Below, one piece after another: positions 8,790-17,173 of a stretch of 64,000 nt of DNA. The stretch is from the NCBI GenBank assembly GCA_018267365.1, contig JAFDYQ010000003.1, forward strand, positions 124,001 to 188,000. The letters are read 5' to 3'. The notes below the pieces were generated by a model. It worked only from the letters and a program-made list of their open reading frames with translations, searched no databases and was not told the origin of the DNA. Numbering within the stretch: position 1 is the stretch's first letter; each line of letters starts with the position of its first letter. The DNA comes from Bacteroidota bacterium. GTDB taxonomy: Bacteria > Bacteroidota > Bacteroidia > Chitinophagales > LD1. The position numbers and the translations under genes were made by a program.

Positions 8790-9308
8790 ATGTTTGACTG
8801 GCAGGGCCTGCTGATCATCGTGGCAAAATCGTCCGTAGTATACCTCTTTATACTCGGAGCGATCAGGCTTTTCGGTAAAAAGGAACTGGCACAGCTATCA
8901 GTGGTAGACCTCGTTTTCATCCTGCTAATCAGTAACTCAGTGCAGAACGCTATGGTGGGAAGCGACAATAGCCTGCAGGGAGGGATAGCGGCTGCATTAG
9001 GCCTCTTTATGGTAAACTATGTACTCAAGGCACTAAGCTACAAATATGCTTCTATCAATAAGGCACTGCAAGGTGAGTCAATCATGCTGATATACGAGGG
9101 AAAGCTGCTGACGGAGCACTGCAAGAGGGCGATGATCTCAAAAGAAGAAGTGGAGGCGGCTGTGCGGGAACATGGCGTGAAGAGTATAGCAGATGTGAAT
9201 CTGGCTGTGCTGGAGGTAGACGGCAATATCAGCGTGGTGTCGGATGATTTCAAAAGACGCACTACAAAGAGGCGCAAAGCGCATAAGGCGCTCGTAAAAC
9301 AACAGTAA
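8790..9308 (+). CDS. DUF421/YetF-family membrane protein
   Basis: A 172-residue inner-membrane protein of the YetF/YcaP (DUF421) family. Hydrophobic segments cover about residues 5-25, 35-55 and 62-82. They include the conserved KSSVVYLFILGAIRLFGKKE and QLSVVDLVFILLISNSVQNA stretches, each up to 20 residues. The soluble C-terminal YetF domain (KGESIMLIYEGKL-like, then VNLAVLEVDGNISVV) ends in a very basic tail. The biochemical role of the family is unclear; in spore formers it relates to germination or membrane stress. It lies between asnB (two-base gap) and a thioesterase (eleven-base gap), so the three are probably one transcript. Confidence 0.88.
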   Translation: MFDWQGLLIIVAKSSVVYLFILGAIRLFGKKELAQLSVVDLVFILLISNSVQNAMVGSDNSLQGGIAAALGLFMVNYVLKALSYKYASINKALQGESIMLIYEGKLLTEHCKRAMISKEEVEAAVREHGVKSIADVNLAVLEVDGNISVVSDDFKRRTTKRRKAHKALVKQQ

Positions 9309-9319
9309 CTAATAAAGAT

Positions 9320-9838
9320 ATGGCTAGCAAAACACCGAAAGAATCTATGACCGTGATGACGGAGATCGTTCTGCCCAATGATACTAACGCCCTGCACAAC
9401 CTGCGCGGAGGCAAGATACTCCACTGGATGGATATAGCCTCTGCCATAGCTGCCGGCAAACATGCCAATGCTGTAGTAGTGACCGCATCAGTAGATAATG
9501 TATCTTTTGAGAATCCAATCAAACTGGGAGACGTGGTGACCATCACGGCCAAAGTGACGAGAGCCTTTAATACCTCCATGGAGACACATATAGAAGTATG
9601 GGCCGAAAATCTCCCTACGCAAACCAAGTACCGGTGCAATGAGGCCTACTATACATTTGTAGCGCTCGATAGCAATGGCCGGCCTAAGAAAAGTGCCGAG
9701 GTAGTGCCGGAGACAGAAGTGGAGAAGAAGCACTATGACGGTGCGCTGCGCCGCAGGCAGCTGCGCCTGGTACTGGCAGGCAGGCTGAAGGCTTCAGAAG
9801 CTACAGAATTACGTTCGCTCTTTACAGAGGGAGTTTAG
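9320..9838 (+). CDS. Acyl-CoA thioesterase (hotdog fold)
   Basis: A 172-residue hotdog-fold thioesterase of the BACH/YciA-like family that hydrolyses acyl-CoAs in the cytoplasm. Supporting segments are the N-terminal VLPNDTNALHNLRGGKILHW, the catalytic-type WMDIASAIAAGKHA with its conserved Asp, then VDNVSFENPIKLGDVVTI and the pairing strand ETHIEVWAENL. The C-terminal ~40 residues are charged and helical (RRRQLRLVLAGRLK), a common extension in Bacteroidota members. Probably co-transcribed with the YetF-like gene. The chain-length specificity cannot be read from the sequence. Confidence 0.9.
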   Translation: MASKTPKESMTVMTEIVLPNDTNALHNLRGGKILHWMDIASAIAAGKHANAVVVTASVDNVSFENPIKLGDVVTITAKVTRAFNTSMETHIEVWAENLPTQTKYRCNEAYYTFVALDSNGRPKKSAEVVPETEVEKKHYDGALRRRQLRLVLAGRLKASEATELRSLFTEGV

Positions 9839-9840
9839 TA

Positions 9841-12081
9841 TCACCTGGCTTGTCCTTTTTGCTGTAGTGCCTGTGCCTTGGCCAGGTACATATCAGCGGT
9901 CTTGATATCACCCTTGTTGCGATAGGAGACGGATAGATTCATATATGCCGGCAGGTAGTCTGGAAATTTCTGAAGGCATCTTTGCGCCGTGGCTATCGCT
10001 TCGTCATATCTCTTAGAGAGGCCGTAGGCTACCCCCAGATCTTCGTAGTATAGTTTCTCGTTAGGATTGCAATCTATAGCCTTCGAGATATAGATAATGG
10101 CCTGATCAAGATTGTTCAGCTTTTTGCCATATATGGTGCCGATCTTGTAGTAGGATTTGTCATCGAGTGGTTTCAGCTCCAGCGTCTTTTTGAACCAGTA
10201 GATGGCAGAGTCAGGCATATTTATTTTGTCGTACGCCTCAGCCAGATTGTAGCGTGCCGCAAATACCTCCGGGTCTATAGCGAGTGCTTTGAGGAAGTGG
10301 TCCTTGGCCTGCAGGGGCATATTGTTTTCTATCTCCACGCAGCCCATATTGTACCATGCGTCGTAGTAGCCGCCCACGCGATACCTGGCTGCATCGGCGT
10401 AGTCTTTCAGTGCACTCGGCACATCGTGGTAAAGCTTATATGCTGCATTGCCTCGCAATACAAATGCATTGGAGTGCGTAGGATAGTAGGCCAGTGAAGT
10501 ATCTATGTACTGGATAGCTCTGATACGGAGCTGCTTTTTCAGAGTAGAATCAGGAAAGTCGCTAGCCTTTTCATTAAAGTCAAGCAGATCAAGATAACGC
10601 TGTAGTTCGCCGTTGCTACGTAGCGTATCAAAGTTCTGATCGGCGAGTTTGTCCAGATCTCCGCCGGCTGACATCTGTACTTTGGCACTGCGGGTACTTA
10701 CCTTGGCATCTGTGATAAATAAAGTAAGATTGTCGTGCCACGCAAAATTCCTGCTAAAAGTTTTTACAGAGTAAAGCCCAAGTATCACAATGAGAATCCC
10801 GGACAGGATGCTCGCATTGATATATTTCCGGTCCAGCGCTTTGACCAACAGGTACGCGATTAGTATACAAAAACCCAATGAACACATATAGAGAAAGCGC
10901 TCATTCATGATAATACCCACTGTAAAAAAGAGATTGGAGACAACCGAAAAGGTTATGAAATAGTAGAGAATGGCATAACCCGGTATTGTCTTTTTGAAAA
11001 GCCCATAAATCCCATAGATACCGAGGGCCAGCGTAGACAGTAGCGCCAAGATGAAGAGCGGATCATTGATGCTCACGTATGGGATCTGATCGAAGTAGTA
11101 GTCATGTGTGAGCGGGTGCGGGAAGATCAGTAGCTTGTAGTACAATAGAAATGAATAAATGATCGTAGCATACCTGGTCAGAAAACCTTCTGTGGTTTTG
11201 GGGAGGTGAGCGAAGGGGTTATTGAGTATTTCTGTAGACTCTGCGCCCAGCCCTGACTGAGTGTAAATGGACCTCATAAAAAGAAATACACCGGCAGCCG
11301 CCAGATAGGGCGCGAGTATCAGGTAATGTTTCGGTTTGGCTTTGGTAAAGAAGTAAAACGTGAGGGGTACAACAGCCAGAAAGGTGATTGCATTTTCCTT
11401 GGATAAGAGAGCGAGGAAGTAGGCTACAGTGCCACCGGCTACATAGAGCAGGTTATTGGTGCGAACATACCTGACTCCAGCATAAAGCGCTAGCAGGGAA
11501 AATAGCATGCCCATGATCTCATCGCGACCTTTGATATTGGTCACGGCCTCTGTGTGAAGCGGATGCCCCGCATAGAGCATGGCTGCTATGAATGGGATGG
11601 TCAGATAAAATGCCGTACCCTTTCGCGGAGGTATGATATCCCGGAGCAGACGGTATATGAGCATACAGGTGAAGGCAAAGAGGAGGATATTGATAAAATG
11701 GCTGACACCGGGGTGCAGGCCGCCTGTGAGCGTCACCTCTATAGCAAGTGTAACAATGCTCAGAGGACGGTAGCGGCCACCGCTCACGAGACTGGCGCCT
11801 CGCTCACCAAAGAAGCCCACGAAGGCATCTTTGGTCATCAGGTCAGGGATGCCGCCTACGCCCTGGAGGGTAAATTTATTGTCAGTGAGAACGAGCGTAT
11901 CATCTATCGCATATTTATCCCAGATAGCATTGAAGTAAATGCCCATCGTAAATAGAAAAATGATCAGATAGGGTATATAGGATGCCTCATACCATTTAGG
12001 TGCGGTGGACACAGGTATATCAGTGGTGGTAGCTGTCTTAGCGGGTGGTGTAGGTTTTGGTCTTGGTTTCGATGCGGCCAC
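9841..12081 (-). CDS. TMTC-like integral membrane glycosyltransferase with C-terminal TPRs
   Basis: A 746-residue protein with three parts. An N-terminal Pro/Thr-rich tail covers about residues 1-30. A polytopic membrane region with about ten hydrophobic segments covers about 35-455. A periplasmic part (about 475-746) holds tetratricopeptide repeats such as AYDKINMPDSAIYWFKKTLE and AYGLSKRYDEAIATAQRCLQ. The first extramembrane loops contain NIKGRDEIMG and GHPLHTEAV, characteristic of the bacterial relatives of eukaryotic TMTC proteins, which are GT-C-fold O-mannosyltransferases followed by TPRs. The family relation suggests lipid-linked-sugar transfer to proteins at the periplasmic face; this is inference. 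The gene converges on the thioesterase gene, two bases away. Confidence 0.8.
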   Translation of the reverse strand: MAASKPRPKPTPPAKTATTTDIPVSTAPKWYEASYIPYLIIFLFTMGIYFNAIWDKYAIDDTLVLTDNKFTLQGVGGIPDLMTKDAFVGFFGERGASLVSGGRYRPLSIVTLAIEVTLTGGLHPGVSHFINILLFAFTCMLIYRLLRDIIPPRKGTAFYLTIPFIAAMLYAGHPLHTEAVTNIKGRDEIMGMLFSLLALYAGVRYVRTNNLLYVAGGTVAYFLALLSKENAITFLAVVPLTFYFFTKAKPKHYLILAPYLAAAGVFLFMRSIYTQSGLGAESTEILNNPFAHLPKTTEGFLTRYATIIYSFLLYYKLLIFPHPLTHDYYFDQIPYVSINDPLFILALLSTLALGIYGIYGLFKKTIPGYAILYYFITFSVVSNLFFTVGIIMNERFLYMCSLGFCILIAYLLVKALDRKYINASILSGILIVILGLYSVKTFSRNFAWHDNLTLFITDAKVSTRSAKVQMSAGGDLDKLADQNFDTLRSNGELQRYLDLLDFNEKASDFPDSTLKKQLRIRAIQYIDTSLAYYPTHSNAFVLRGNAAYKLYHDVPSALKDYADAARYRVGGYYDAWYNMGCVEIENNMPLQAKDHFLKALAIDPEVFAARYNLAEAYDKINMPDSAIYWFKKTLELKPLDDKSYYKIGTIYGKKLNNLDQAIIYISKAIDCNPNEKLYYEDLGVAYGLSKRYDEAIATAQRCLQKFPDYLPAYMNLSVSYRNKGDIKTADMYLAKAQALQQKGQAR

Positions 12082-12125
12082 GGGCTTTACATTTTTCTCA
12101 AATCTATATTAAATGGAGGGAGTTT

Positions 12126-12680
12126 TCAAGAGCTGGCAGGGCTGTCTTTTCTGACTTTATCCCAGATGGCAGATAGGACGAATACAATAATGGTCGGAAT
12201 CCATATCCATACAAACTCGCTGGCCAGCACCTCCAGACCGCGATAAGTAAAGAAGCGGCTGATGCTGATAGGAGAGACCCTGATAACACGCCATGGCAAA
12301 AAATAGCGCTCGTCATGAAAAGGCGCAAAGAGGTCTACGCCCAGCCCGCCAGTCGTACACGCATCCAGCAGAGCGTGAGATGAAACTGATACAAAGAAAG
12401 ACAGGAAGAGAATGATCTTTATTTTGAGGTCATACTTATCCGACCGGTAAAACAAGAGCAGGGCAGCAATACTGTAAAGCCCCGCAAAGAAAAAAGAGTG
12501 TGTGATACCGCGATGCCCCCACATAGAGTCGTACGGTACCCCTGCCCAATAGCCGAGTGCATCCATATCAGGAATAGCAGCGCCAATAGCACCTATGAGC
12601 CAAAAGCGCCAGTCACGCGCTACAGGGGTGACGCGGCCCACAGCCAGAGAGGCTACAGCATGTGAAAAAGCAGATGCCAT
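12126..12680 (-). CDS. YdjM-like membrane-bound metal-dependent hydrolase (DUF457)
   Basis: A 184-residue polytopic inner-membrane protein of the YdjM/DUF457 family, described as membrane-bound metal-dependent hydrolases. Conserved acidic and His motifs are visible: SHAVASLAVG at the N-terminus, IGAAIPDMDALGYW, WGHRGITHSFFFA and HALLDACTTGGLGV. These His/Asp residues are the presumed metal ligands. Four or more hydrophobic helices alternate with them. The start at 12680 puts the first conserved His near residue 7, as in the family. It lies between dprA (17-base gap) and the TMTC-like gene, all on the minus strand. E. coli YdjM is SOS-regulated; I cannot see a LexA site here. Confidence 0.85.
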   Translation of the reverse strand: MASAFSHAVASLAVGRVTPVARDWRFWLIGAIGAAIPDMDALGYWAGVPYDSMWGHRGITHSFFFAGLYSIAALLLFYRSDKYDLKIKIILFLSFFVSVSSHALLDACTTGGLGVDLFAPFHDERYFLPWRVIRVSPISISRFFTYRGLEVLASEFVWIWIPTIIVFVLSAIWDKVRKDSPASS

Positions 12681-12697
12681 ATTTCAAAGATAGTGTA

Positions 12698-13807
12698 TCA
12701 GGTGCCAACCAGCTTATATCTCTTGCCGGGAAGGGAGACTACCATGCCGTTCATCTCCATCTCCAGCAGGATGGCTGCTATCTCGCCACCACTCATCTCA
12801 GATAGCAGCACGAGACGGTCTATCTCCAGCTCCTCTGCGGAGAGCAACTGATATATCTTCTGCTCCTGTGGCGATAGATGGAGCGAGAGCTGCGCCTTGC
12901 GCTTCCTGGGGGGGACATTGGTCTGCCAGTTCATATGGTCGAGAAACTGGGCAGCACTCTCTATCATAGTAGCCTTGAAAGTGCGGATGAGGAAGTTGCA
13001 GCCGGCGCTATACTTGTCTCCCACGCGCCCCGGTATGGCAAAGACCTCTTTATTGTAGGTATTGGCTATGCCTGCGGTGATCAGGGCTCCGCCTTTGGCC
13101 GCGCTCTCTATCACTACGGTGGCGTCAGCCATGCCTGCTACGATTCGGTTGCGCGCAGGGAAATTGCCGGGAGACATCTCATGCTTAGAGGTGTATTCTG
13201 TGAGTAGGCCGCCCTGCTCCGTCATACGGCGTGCTACATTTTTGTGCTGCGCGGGATATATCGTATTGAGGCCATGCGCCAGCACGCCTACCGTATTCAT
13301 CTTGCTGTCCAGCGCTGCATGGTGCGCTGCTACGTCTACTCCGTAGGCCAATCCACTGACCACGAGAATATTGTGATCGCCAAGTTCTTCTACAAACTTC
13401 TTCGTGACTTCTTTGCCATACTCTGTGATATGGCGGGTACCTACTATGCTGACGATTTTAGCAGCGTTGAGATCAGCCGTACCGCGGTAGTAGAGGATAA
13501 TAGGCAGGTCGCTGCACTCCCGCAGTCGCTGCGGGTAATCCGGATCCGTGTAAATGAGTGGCCGGATCTTGTACTCTTGTATGAATTTCAACTCAGCCTC
13601 CGCATCGCGCAGCACATCTGCGGAGAGGATACTGTTGGCCCTTTCCTCGCCGATCTGTGGGATGGATAGTAATTTCTTTTTAGAGCACCGGAAAACCTCC
13701 TCTGCGCTGCCGCAGTAGGCTATGAGATTTTGCGCCATCACGCTGCCGATATCCGGTACGAGTGTAAGGGCGATGGTATATAGAAGTGTGGGAGCAGTAG
13801 TGTCCAA
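12698..13807 (-). CDS. dprA: DNA-processing protein DprA
   Basis: DprA binds incoming single-stranded DNA during natural transformation and loads RecA; it is cytoplasmic. The 369-residue protein has an N-terminal helix-hairpin/SAM-like region (about 1-75), then the Rossmann-like DprA core. The core motifs are IVSIVGTRHITEYG, VVSGLAYGVDVAAHHAAL, FPARNRIVAGMADATVVIES, KGGALITAGIANTYNKEVFA and GRVGDKYSAGCNFLI. The C-terminus has a DprA-type winged helix (about 310-369, LSAEELEIDRLVLLSEMSGG). Length and motif order are normal. No com genes accompany it here, so competence is suggested but not shown. Confidence 0.95.
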   Translation of the reverse strand: MDTTAPTLLYTIALTLVPDIGSVMAQNLIAYCGSAEEVFRCSKKKLLSIPQIGEERANSILSADVLRDAEAELKFIQEYKIRPLIYTDPDYPQRLRECSDLPIILYYRGTADLNAAKIVSIVGTRHITEYGKEVTKKFVEELGDHNILVVSGLAYGVDVAAHHAALDSKMNTVGVLAHGLNTIYPAQHKNVARRMTEQGGLLTEYTSKHEMSPGNFPARNRIVAGMADATVVIESAAKGGALITAGIANTYNKEVFAIPGRVGDKYSAGCNFLIRTFKATMIESAAQFLDHMNWQTNVPPRKRKAQLSLHLSPQEQKIYQLLSAEELEIDRLVLLSEMSGGEIAAILLEMEMNGMVVSLPGKRYKLVGT

Positions 13808-13894
13808 TGTAAAACGGTTTCCGCGCTAATATAGCGATCGGGATAGCTATTCACTAGCATGTGCGTAAATGAATGTACCTGCCTCTTGAAATCT

Positions 13895-15217
13895 CTAAAT
13901 ATCCCTGCTCACATCCCACTTCTCCAGATAGTCAGCCACGCGGCGGACAAAGGAGCCGCCCAGCGCACCATCTACTATGCGGTGGTCGTAGGAGTGGGAG
14001 AGGAACATCATGTGGCGGATGCCGATTACATCTCCATCCGGTGTCTCGATCACGACGGGCTTCTTCTTGATAGCGCCTACGGCCAGGATCGCTACCTGAG
14101 GCTGCATGATGATAGGCGTACCCATCACATTGCCAAAGGTGCCGACGTTAGACAAGGTAAATGTGCCGCCCTCGATCTCGTCCGGCTTCAGTTTATTGAT
14201 GCGGGCGCGATTGGCCAGGTCGTTTACTTTCTTAGCTATACCTACTATGTTGAGCAGGTCGGCATTTTTGATCACCGGTACGATCAGGTTGCCCGATGGG
14301 AGGGCTGCGGCCATACCGATATTCAGGTCTTTCTTGACTACGATGTTATTGCCATCAATAGATGAGTTGATCAGCGGGAAATCGCGCAGGGCTTTGGTCA
14401 CCGCCTCGATGAAGATAGGAGTGAAGGTGAGGTTCTCACCATACATATCCTGAAACTTCTTCTTCATCTTATTGCGCCAGTTCACGATATTGGTCACGTC
14501 GGCCTCTACGAAGGAGGTCACATGCGCCGACGTGGATTTAGATTTCACCATATTCTCCGCGATCAGGCGGCGCATACGGTCCATCTCCTGTATCTCTACA
14601 TTGCCCGAGTAGGATTTTGCAGGTGCTACGGTTGTTTCTTGTTTTGGCGCTTCGGTCTGTGTCTGCGCCGGAGCTTGCTGTACCACTTGTGTCGGCTGCT
14701 GTGCTGGCGCATTACCACGGTTCTCTACGTAGGAGAGAATGTCCTTCTTGGTCACACGTCCGCCGGCACCCGTGCCAGGCAGCGACTCGAGTTCGGCCAT
14801 AGAGATCCCCTCCTGACGGGCTATGTTTAGCACCAGCGGAGAGTAGAAGCGGTCGCCGCCTGCTACTGCGTTGGTGGCTTGTACCGGTTGCGTTTGTATT
14901 GGCTTACTAGCGCTGGCTGAGGTGGTAGTAGTGGCCTTCTCTGTCACAGCCGGGGTAGCTGCCGGCGCACCACCACCACCTGTATCTATCACGGCTACAG
15001 CCTTGCCTACGGCCACGACATCGCCTTCTTTATATAGCATCTTGACCAGTGTACCTGCCACGGGAGACGGCACCTCAGAGTCTACTTTGTCTGTGGCTAT
15101 CTCGAGGACAGCTTCGTCAGTCTTGATAGAGTCGCCTTCTTTCTTGGTCCACTTCAGGATTGTAGCCTCGGTGATGCTTTCGCCCATCTTGGGCATGATC
15201 AGCTCATAAGATGCCAT
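13895..15217 (-). CDS. 2-oxoacid dehydrogenase E2 (dihydrolipoyl acyltransferase)
   Basis: The E2 core enzyme of a 2-oxoacid dehydrogenase complex, 440 residues. A lipoyl domain covers 1-78, with the lipoylated lysine at K44 in TDKVDSE. A Pro/Ala/Thr/Gln-rich linker follows. The peripheral-subunit-binding domain lies about 122-165 (RFYSPLVLNIARQEGIS, ending TKKDILSYVE). The acyltransferase domain is at about 210-440, with the catalytic SHSYDHRIVDGAL near residue 411. One lipoyl domain and the PKMGESITEATI start resemble the branched-chain or 2-oxoglutarate enzymes as much as pyruvate. No E1 or E3 gene is adjacent, so the substrate remains open. It stands alone, about 90 bases from both neighbours. 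Confidence 0.92.
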   Translation of the reverse strand: MASYELIMPKMGESITEATILKWTKKEGDSIKTDEAVLEIATDKVDSEVPSPVAGTLVKMLYKEGDVVAVGKAVAVIDTGGGGAPAATPAVTEKATTTTSASASKPIQTQPVQATNAVAGGDRFYSPLVLNIARQEGISMAELESLPGTGAGGRVTKKDILSYVENRGNAPAQQPTQVVQQAPAQTQTEAPKQETTVAPAKSYSGNVEIQEMDRMRRLIAENMVKSKSTSAHVTSFVEADVTNIVNWRNKMKKKFQDMYGENLTFTPIFIEAVTKALRDFPLINSSIDGNNIVVKKDLNIGMAAALPSGNLIVPVIKNADLLNIVGIAKKVNDLANRARINKLKPDEIEGGTFTLSNVGTFGNVMGTPIIMQPQVAILAVGAIKKKPVVIETPDGDVIGIRHMMFLSHSYDHRIVDGALGGSFVRRVADYLEKWDVSRDI

Positions 15218-15311
15218 ATATGCAGAATGATTAGAGTTATGTTACCGGCGGTAAATATAGAAAAATCGGCGTGAGCCGGGTTCATGCCTGTGCAATATCA
15301 ACAGGTATGAT

Positions 15312-15782
15312 CTAGCCTAATTTTTCTACCGCTTCTTTGATAGCGTCAAAGTTAACCTGTACGCCAGGATTGGCGGTTTCTTCTGCATAAACTATCGTAC
15401 CTTCTTTGTCTATCACTACAGCGCCACGCTTGGCTACGCCTTTCATGCCAAATGCAAACTCGGGAATGTACATATCATATGCTTTGATCACGTCTTTATT
15501 GAAATCGGAGAGGAGGTCAAAGTTATAGTTCTGCTGTTTTTTAAACTGCTCCAGTGTAAAGATCGTATCTATAGACACGCCGAGCACTACTGCATTGTGA
15601 CCCGTATAGTAGTCCAGATTGTCACGCATGTTGCACAGCTGTGCAGTACATACACCTGTGAAGGCGAGCGGAAAGAAGTGAAGGATCACATTTTTACCCT
15701 TGAGATCTGCCAGTGCTATTTCTTTTTTCTCAGTATTGAAGAGTTTGAAGTCGGGTGCTTTTTGTCCGGGAGTCAGTGCCAT
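15312..15782 (-). CDS. Peroxiredoxin (AhpC/TSA family)
   Basis: A 156-residue cytoplasmic peroxiredoxin that reduces peroxides. It starts with the family motif MALTPGQKAPDFKLFNT. The peroxidatic cysteine is C45 in FTGVCTAQLC, with T42 and the conserved arginine region later. C50 lies five residues on, where AhpE/Bcp-like enzymes often have a second cysteine. The later VAKRGAVVIDKEGTIVYAE stretch is typical. Whether it is a one-cysteine or atypical two-cysteine enzyme cannot be decided by eye. No reductase gene is adjacent. Confidence 0.9.
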   Translation of the reverse strand: MALTPGQKAPDFKLFNTEKKEIALADLKGKNVILHFFPLAFTGVCTAQLCNMRDNLDYYTGHNAVVLGVSIDTIFTLEQFKKQQNYNFDLLSDFNKDVIKAYDMYIPEFAFGMKGVAKRGAVVIDKEGTIVYAEETANPGVQVNFDAIKEAVEKLG

Positions 15783-16059
15783 ATAGTTAGTTGTTTAGAA
15801 GGGCAATAATATGACTAATGCCGAACAAAGCGCAAACAATAATCCGTTATCAGTGAAATTTGTGATAAAAAATACTTAAGGTTTTTTCTTTTAATTTATT
15901 GAATATTAGCCACTTACAAAATGAAATCGAATGGTTAAGTGTCATTGTTTTGTCAGAATCGTTAATTATGCGTTAAACCACATGGTTTTGCAACTGTAGG
16001 GCGGATTTTGTTCGTCTTATAGTCAGAGTTTAGTTTTAAGGGTTAAACTAGGTTTGGTG

Positions 16060-16088
16060 TCCCTCCGGTCAGAGCCGGGGGGATTTTT
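16060..16088 (+). terminator. Rho-independent terminator without a clear parent gene
   Basis: CCCTCCGG (16061-16068), loop TCAGAG, CCGGGGGG (16075-16082), extended by a T-A pair, then a run of five T. The stem has one G-T wobble. The T-run is on the plus strand only. Confidence 0.75.
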
Positions 16089-16116
16089 GTTTATACCCCA
16101 AGAAGCTTTAATATTG
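16086..16116 (+). promoter_or_regulatory. Bacteroidota-type promoter of the 16136 lipoprotein gene
   Basis: TTTG at 16086-16089, a 19-base spacer and TAATATTG at 16109-16116 match the Bacteroidota -33/-7 promoter (TTTG, then TAnnTTTG) with one mismatch. The predicted start of transcription is near 16123, about a dozen bases before the ATG at 16136. The TTTG is part of the T-run of the preceding terminator. Confidence 0.6.
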
Positions 16117-16135
16117 CTTGATAACCATACACATA

Positions 16136-17062
16136 ATGCGTAAAAGAATCATACTCGGAGCAGTACTGGCCGTCATATTGATTGCCTCAACTTCTTGCAA
16201 AAAAAACAGCACCTCAGGACCACGGTTGATCTTCAAGTATAAAATGGATTCTACGCAGGCGCGATTGGATAACTTTGGCAATGTGGCCGCGATGCCTTCC
16301 GGGCACGCGGGACAAAATCCACAGTTCAATGTGATGGGCGTTCATTATATCGAGTTGGCTCAAAATAATATCACTCAACTGGGTGGCGGGACAGTGCTAT
16401 ACAAAACAGCTACTACAACGGCTGGGGGCGCAGAGGCGATCGATTTTACAAAGGAGGCAAAAGGTAACACAGGTGATGTGATATATTCGGTAGCACTAAA
16501 AGATGTCGCTCCGGGCACATATGAGTACCTGCGTGTTTCGCTGGCCTATCAGAATTACGATGTAAGTTTCCATGTGGATACTACTCTTTACTACAACTCT
16601 ATAGCGGTCCCCATCCATCAGGACTTTCCATGTACTGTGGCCAGCTTTGTAGGCTACAACACTTTTCTGACCAATTATACTATCAAGACACAGTCTGTAC
16701 CGGTCAATTCAAATAAGCTGCAAGGCTATTGGGGGGCTGAGGAGAAAATAGACCTATCTGCATACGGCTATTCTCAGACCTTTACTCAGCAGGGGCAGGC
16801 TCCGGCTACTACTGTGGTCAATCCTCTGTTTGCCACCTCACCAATACCTGCAGGCTCCTGCGTGGTGACGGCCGCATTTCCTACCACCGCTCTGACCATC
16901 ACCGGCAATGAGACAGAAGATATAGTGGTGACCGTAGGCCTCTCTACAAACAAGAGCTTTGAGTGGCAAGACCTCAATGGCAATGGCAAGTGGGACGCAC
17001 TGAGCGGAGAGAATGTAGTGGATATGGGTATCCGCGGCATGGTGCCGACAGTCGGACATTGA
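16136..17062 (+). CDS. Hypothetical lipoprotein
   Basis: A 308-residue lipoprotein of unknown function. The start is set at ATG 16136 (MRKRIILGAVL), giving a signal with lipobox ending STSC near residue 21; an in-frame ATG 18 bases upstream would lengthen the signal needlessly and lies at the predicted transcription start. The mature part looks like beta-sandwich strands (YSVALKDVAPGTYEYLRVSL). Near the C-terminus, DLNGNGKWD resembles an EF-hand/dockerin-like calcium loop. A threonine/alanine-rich stretch precedes it. I do not recognise the family; similar single-copy lipoproteins are common in Chitinophagaceae. It is transcribed alone from its own promoter. Confidence 0.8.
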   Translation: MRKRIILGAVLAVILIASTSCKKNSTSGPRLIFKYKMDSTQARLDNFGNVAAMPSGHAGQNPQFNVMGVHYIELAQNNITQLGGGTVLYKTATTTAGGAEAIDFTKEAKGNTGDVIYSVALKDVAPGTYEYLRVSLAYQNYDVSFHVDTTLYYNSIAVPIHQDFPCTVASFVGYNTFLTNYTIKTQSVPVNSNKLQGYWGAEEKIDLSAYGYSQTFTQQGQAPATTVVNPLFATSPIPAGSCVVTAAFPTTALTITGNETEDIVVTVGLSTNKSFEWQDLNGNGKWDALSGENVVDMGIRGMVPTVGH

Positions 17063-17160
17063 TTTGATTTCGGATATGCGATTTCGGACCTGCATGCCAG
17101 CAAAGGCAGGTTTCGGCAGGTTAGTCTATGTGACTAGAATACATCACCGCCGAAATCAAA
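17063..17160. repeat. Inverted repeat between convergent genes
   Basis: TTTGATTTCGG (17063-17073) is repeated partly at 17079-17087 (CGATTTCGG) and faces CCGAAATCAAA (17150-17160), an 11-base inverted repeat with a 76-base loop. Inside lie CCTGC and GCAGG arms. It sits between the ends of the lipoprotein and flavin oxidoreductase genes and may act as a bidirectional terminator or be a remnant repeat element. Confidence 0.4.
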
Positions 17161-17173
17161 AAACCGAAATTGT

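Larger units (their letters stand above)
15783..16135. other. Long intergenic spacer with orphan terminator; possible small RNA
   Basis: A 353-base AT-rich spacer between divergent genes (peroxiredoxin leftward, lipoprotein rightward). I see no open reading frame of weight. Its right part holds a short inverted repeat (AGTTTA near 16027 with TAAACT near 16044), then a strong rightward terminator (16060-16088) and the promoter of the lipoprotein gene. The nearest rightward gene upstream ends at 9838, more than 6 kb away, so the terminator has no annotated transcript to end. A TTTG at 16007-16010 and TAGTTTTA at 16031-16038, 20 bases apart, could be a promoter, but would give a very short RNA; an earlier start is equally possible. 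Confidence 0.4.
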
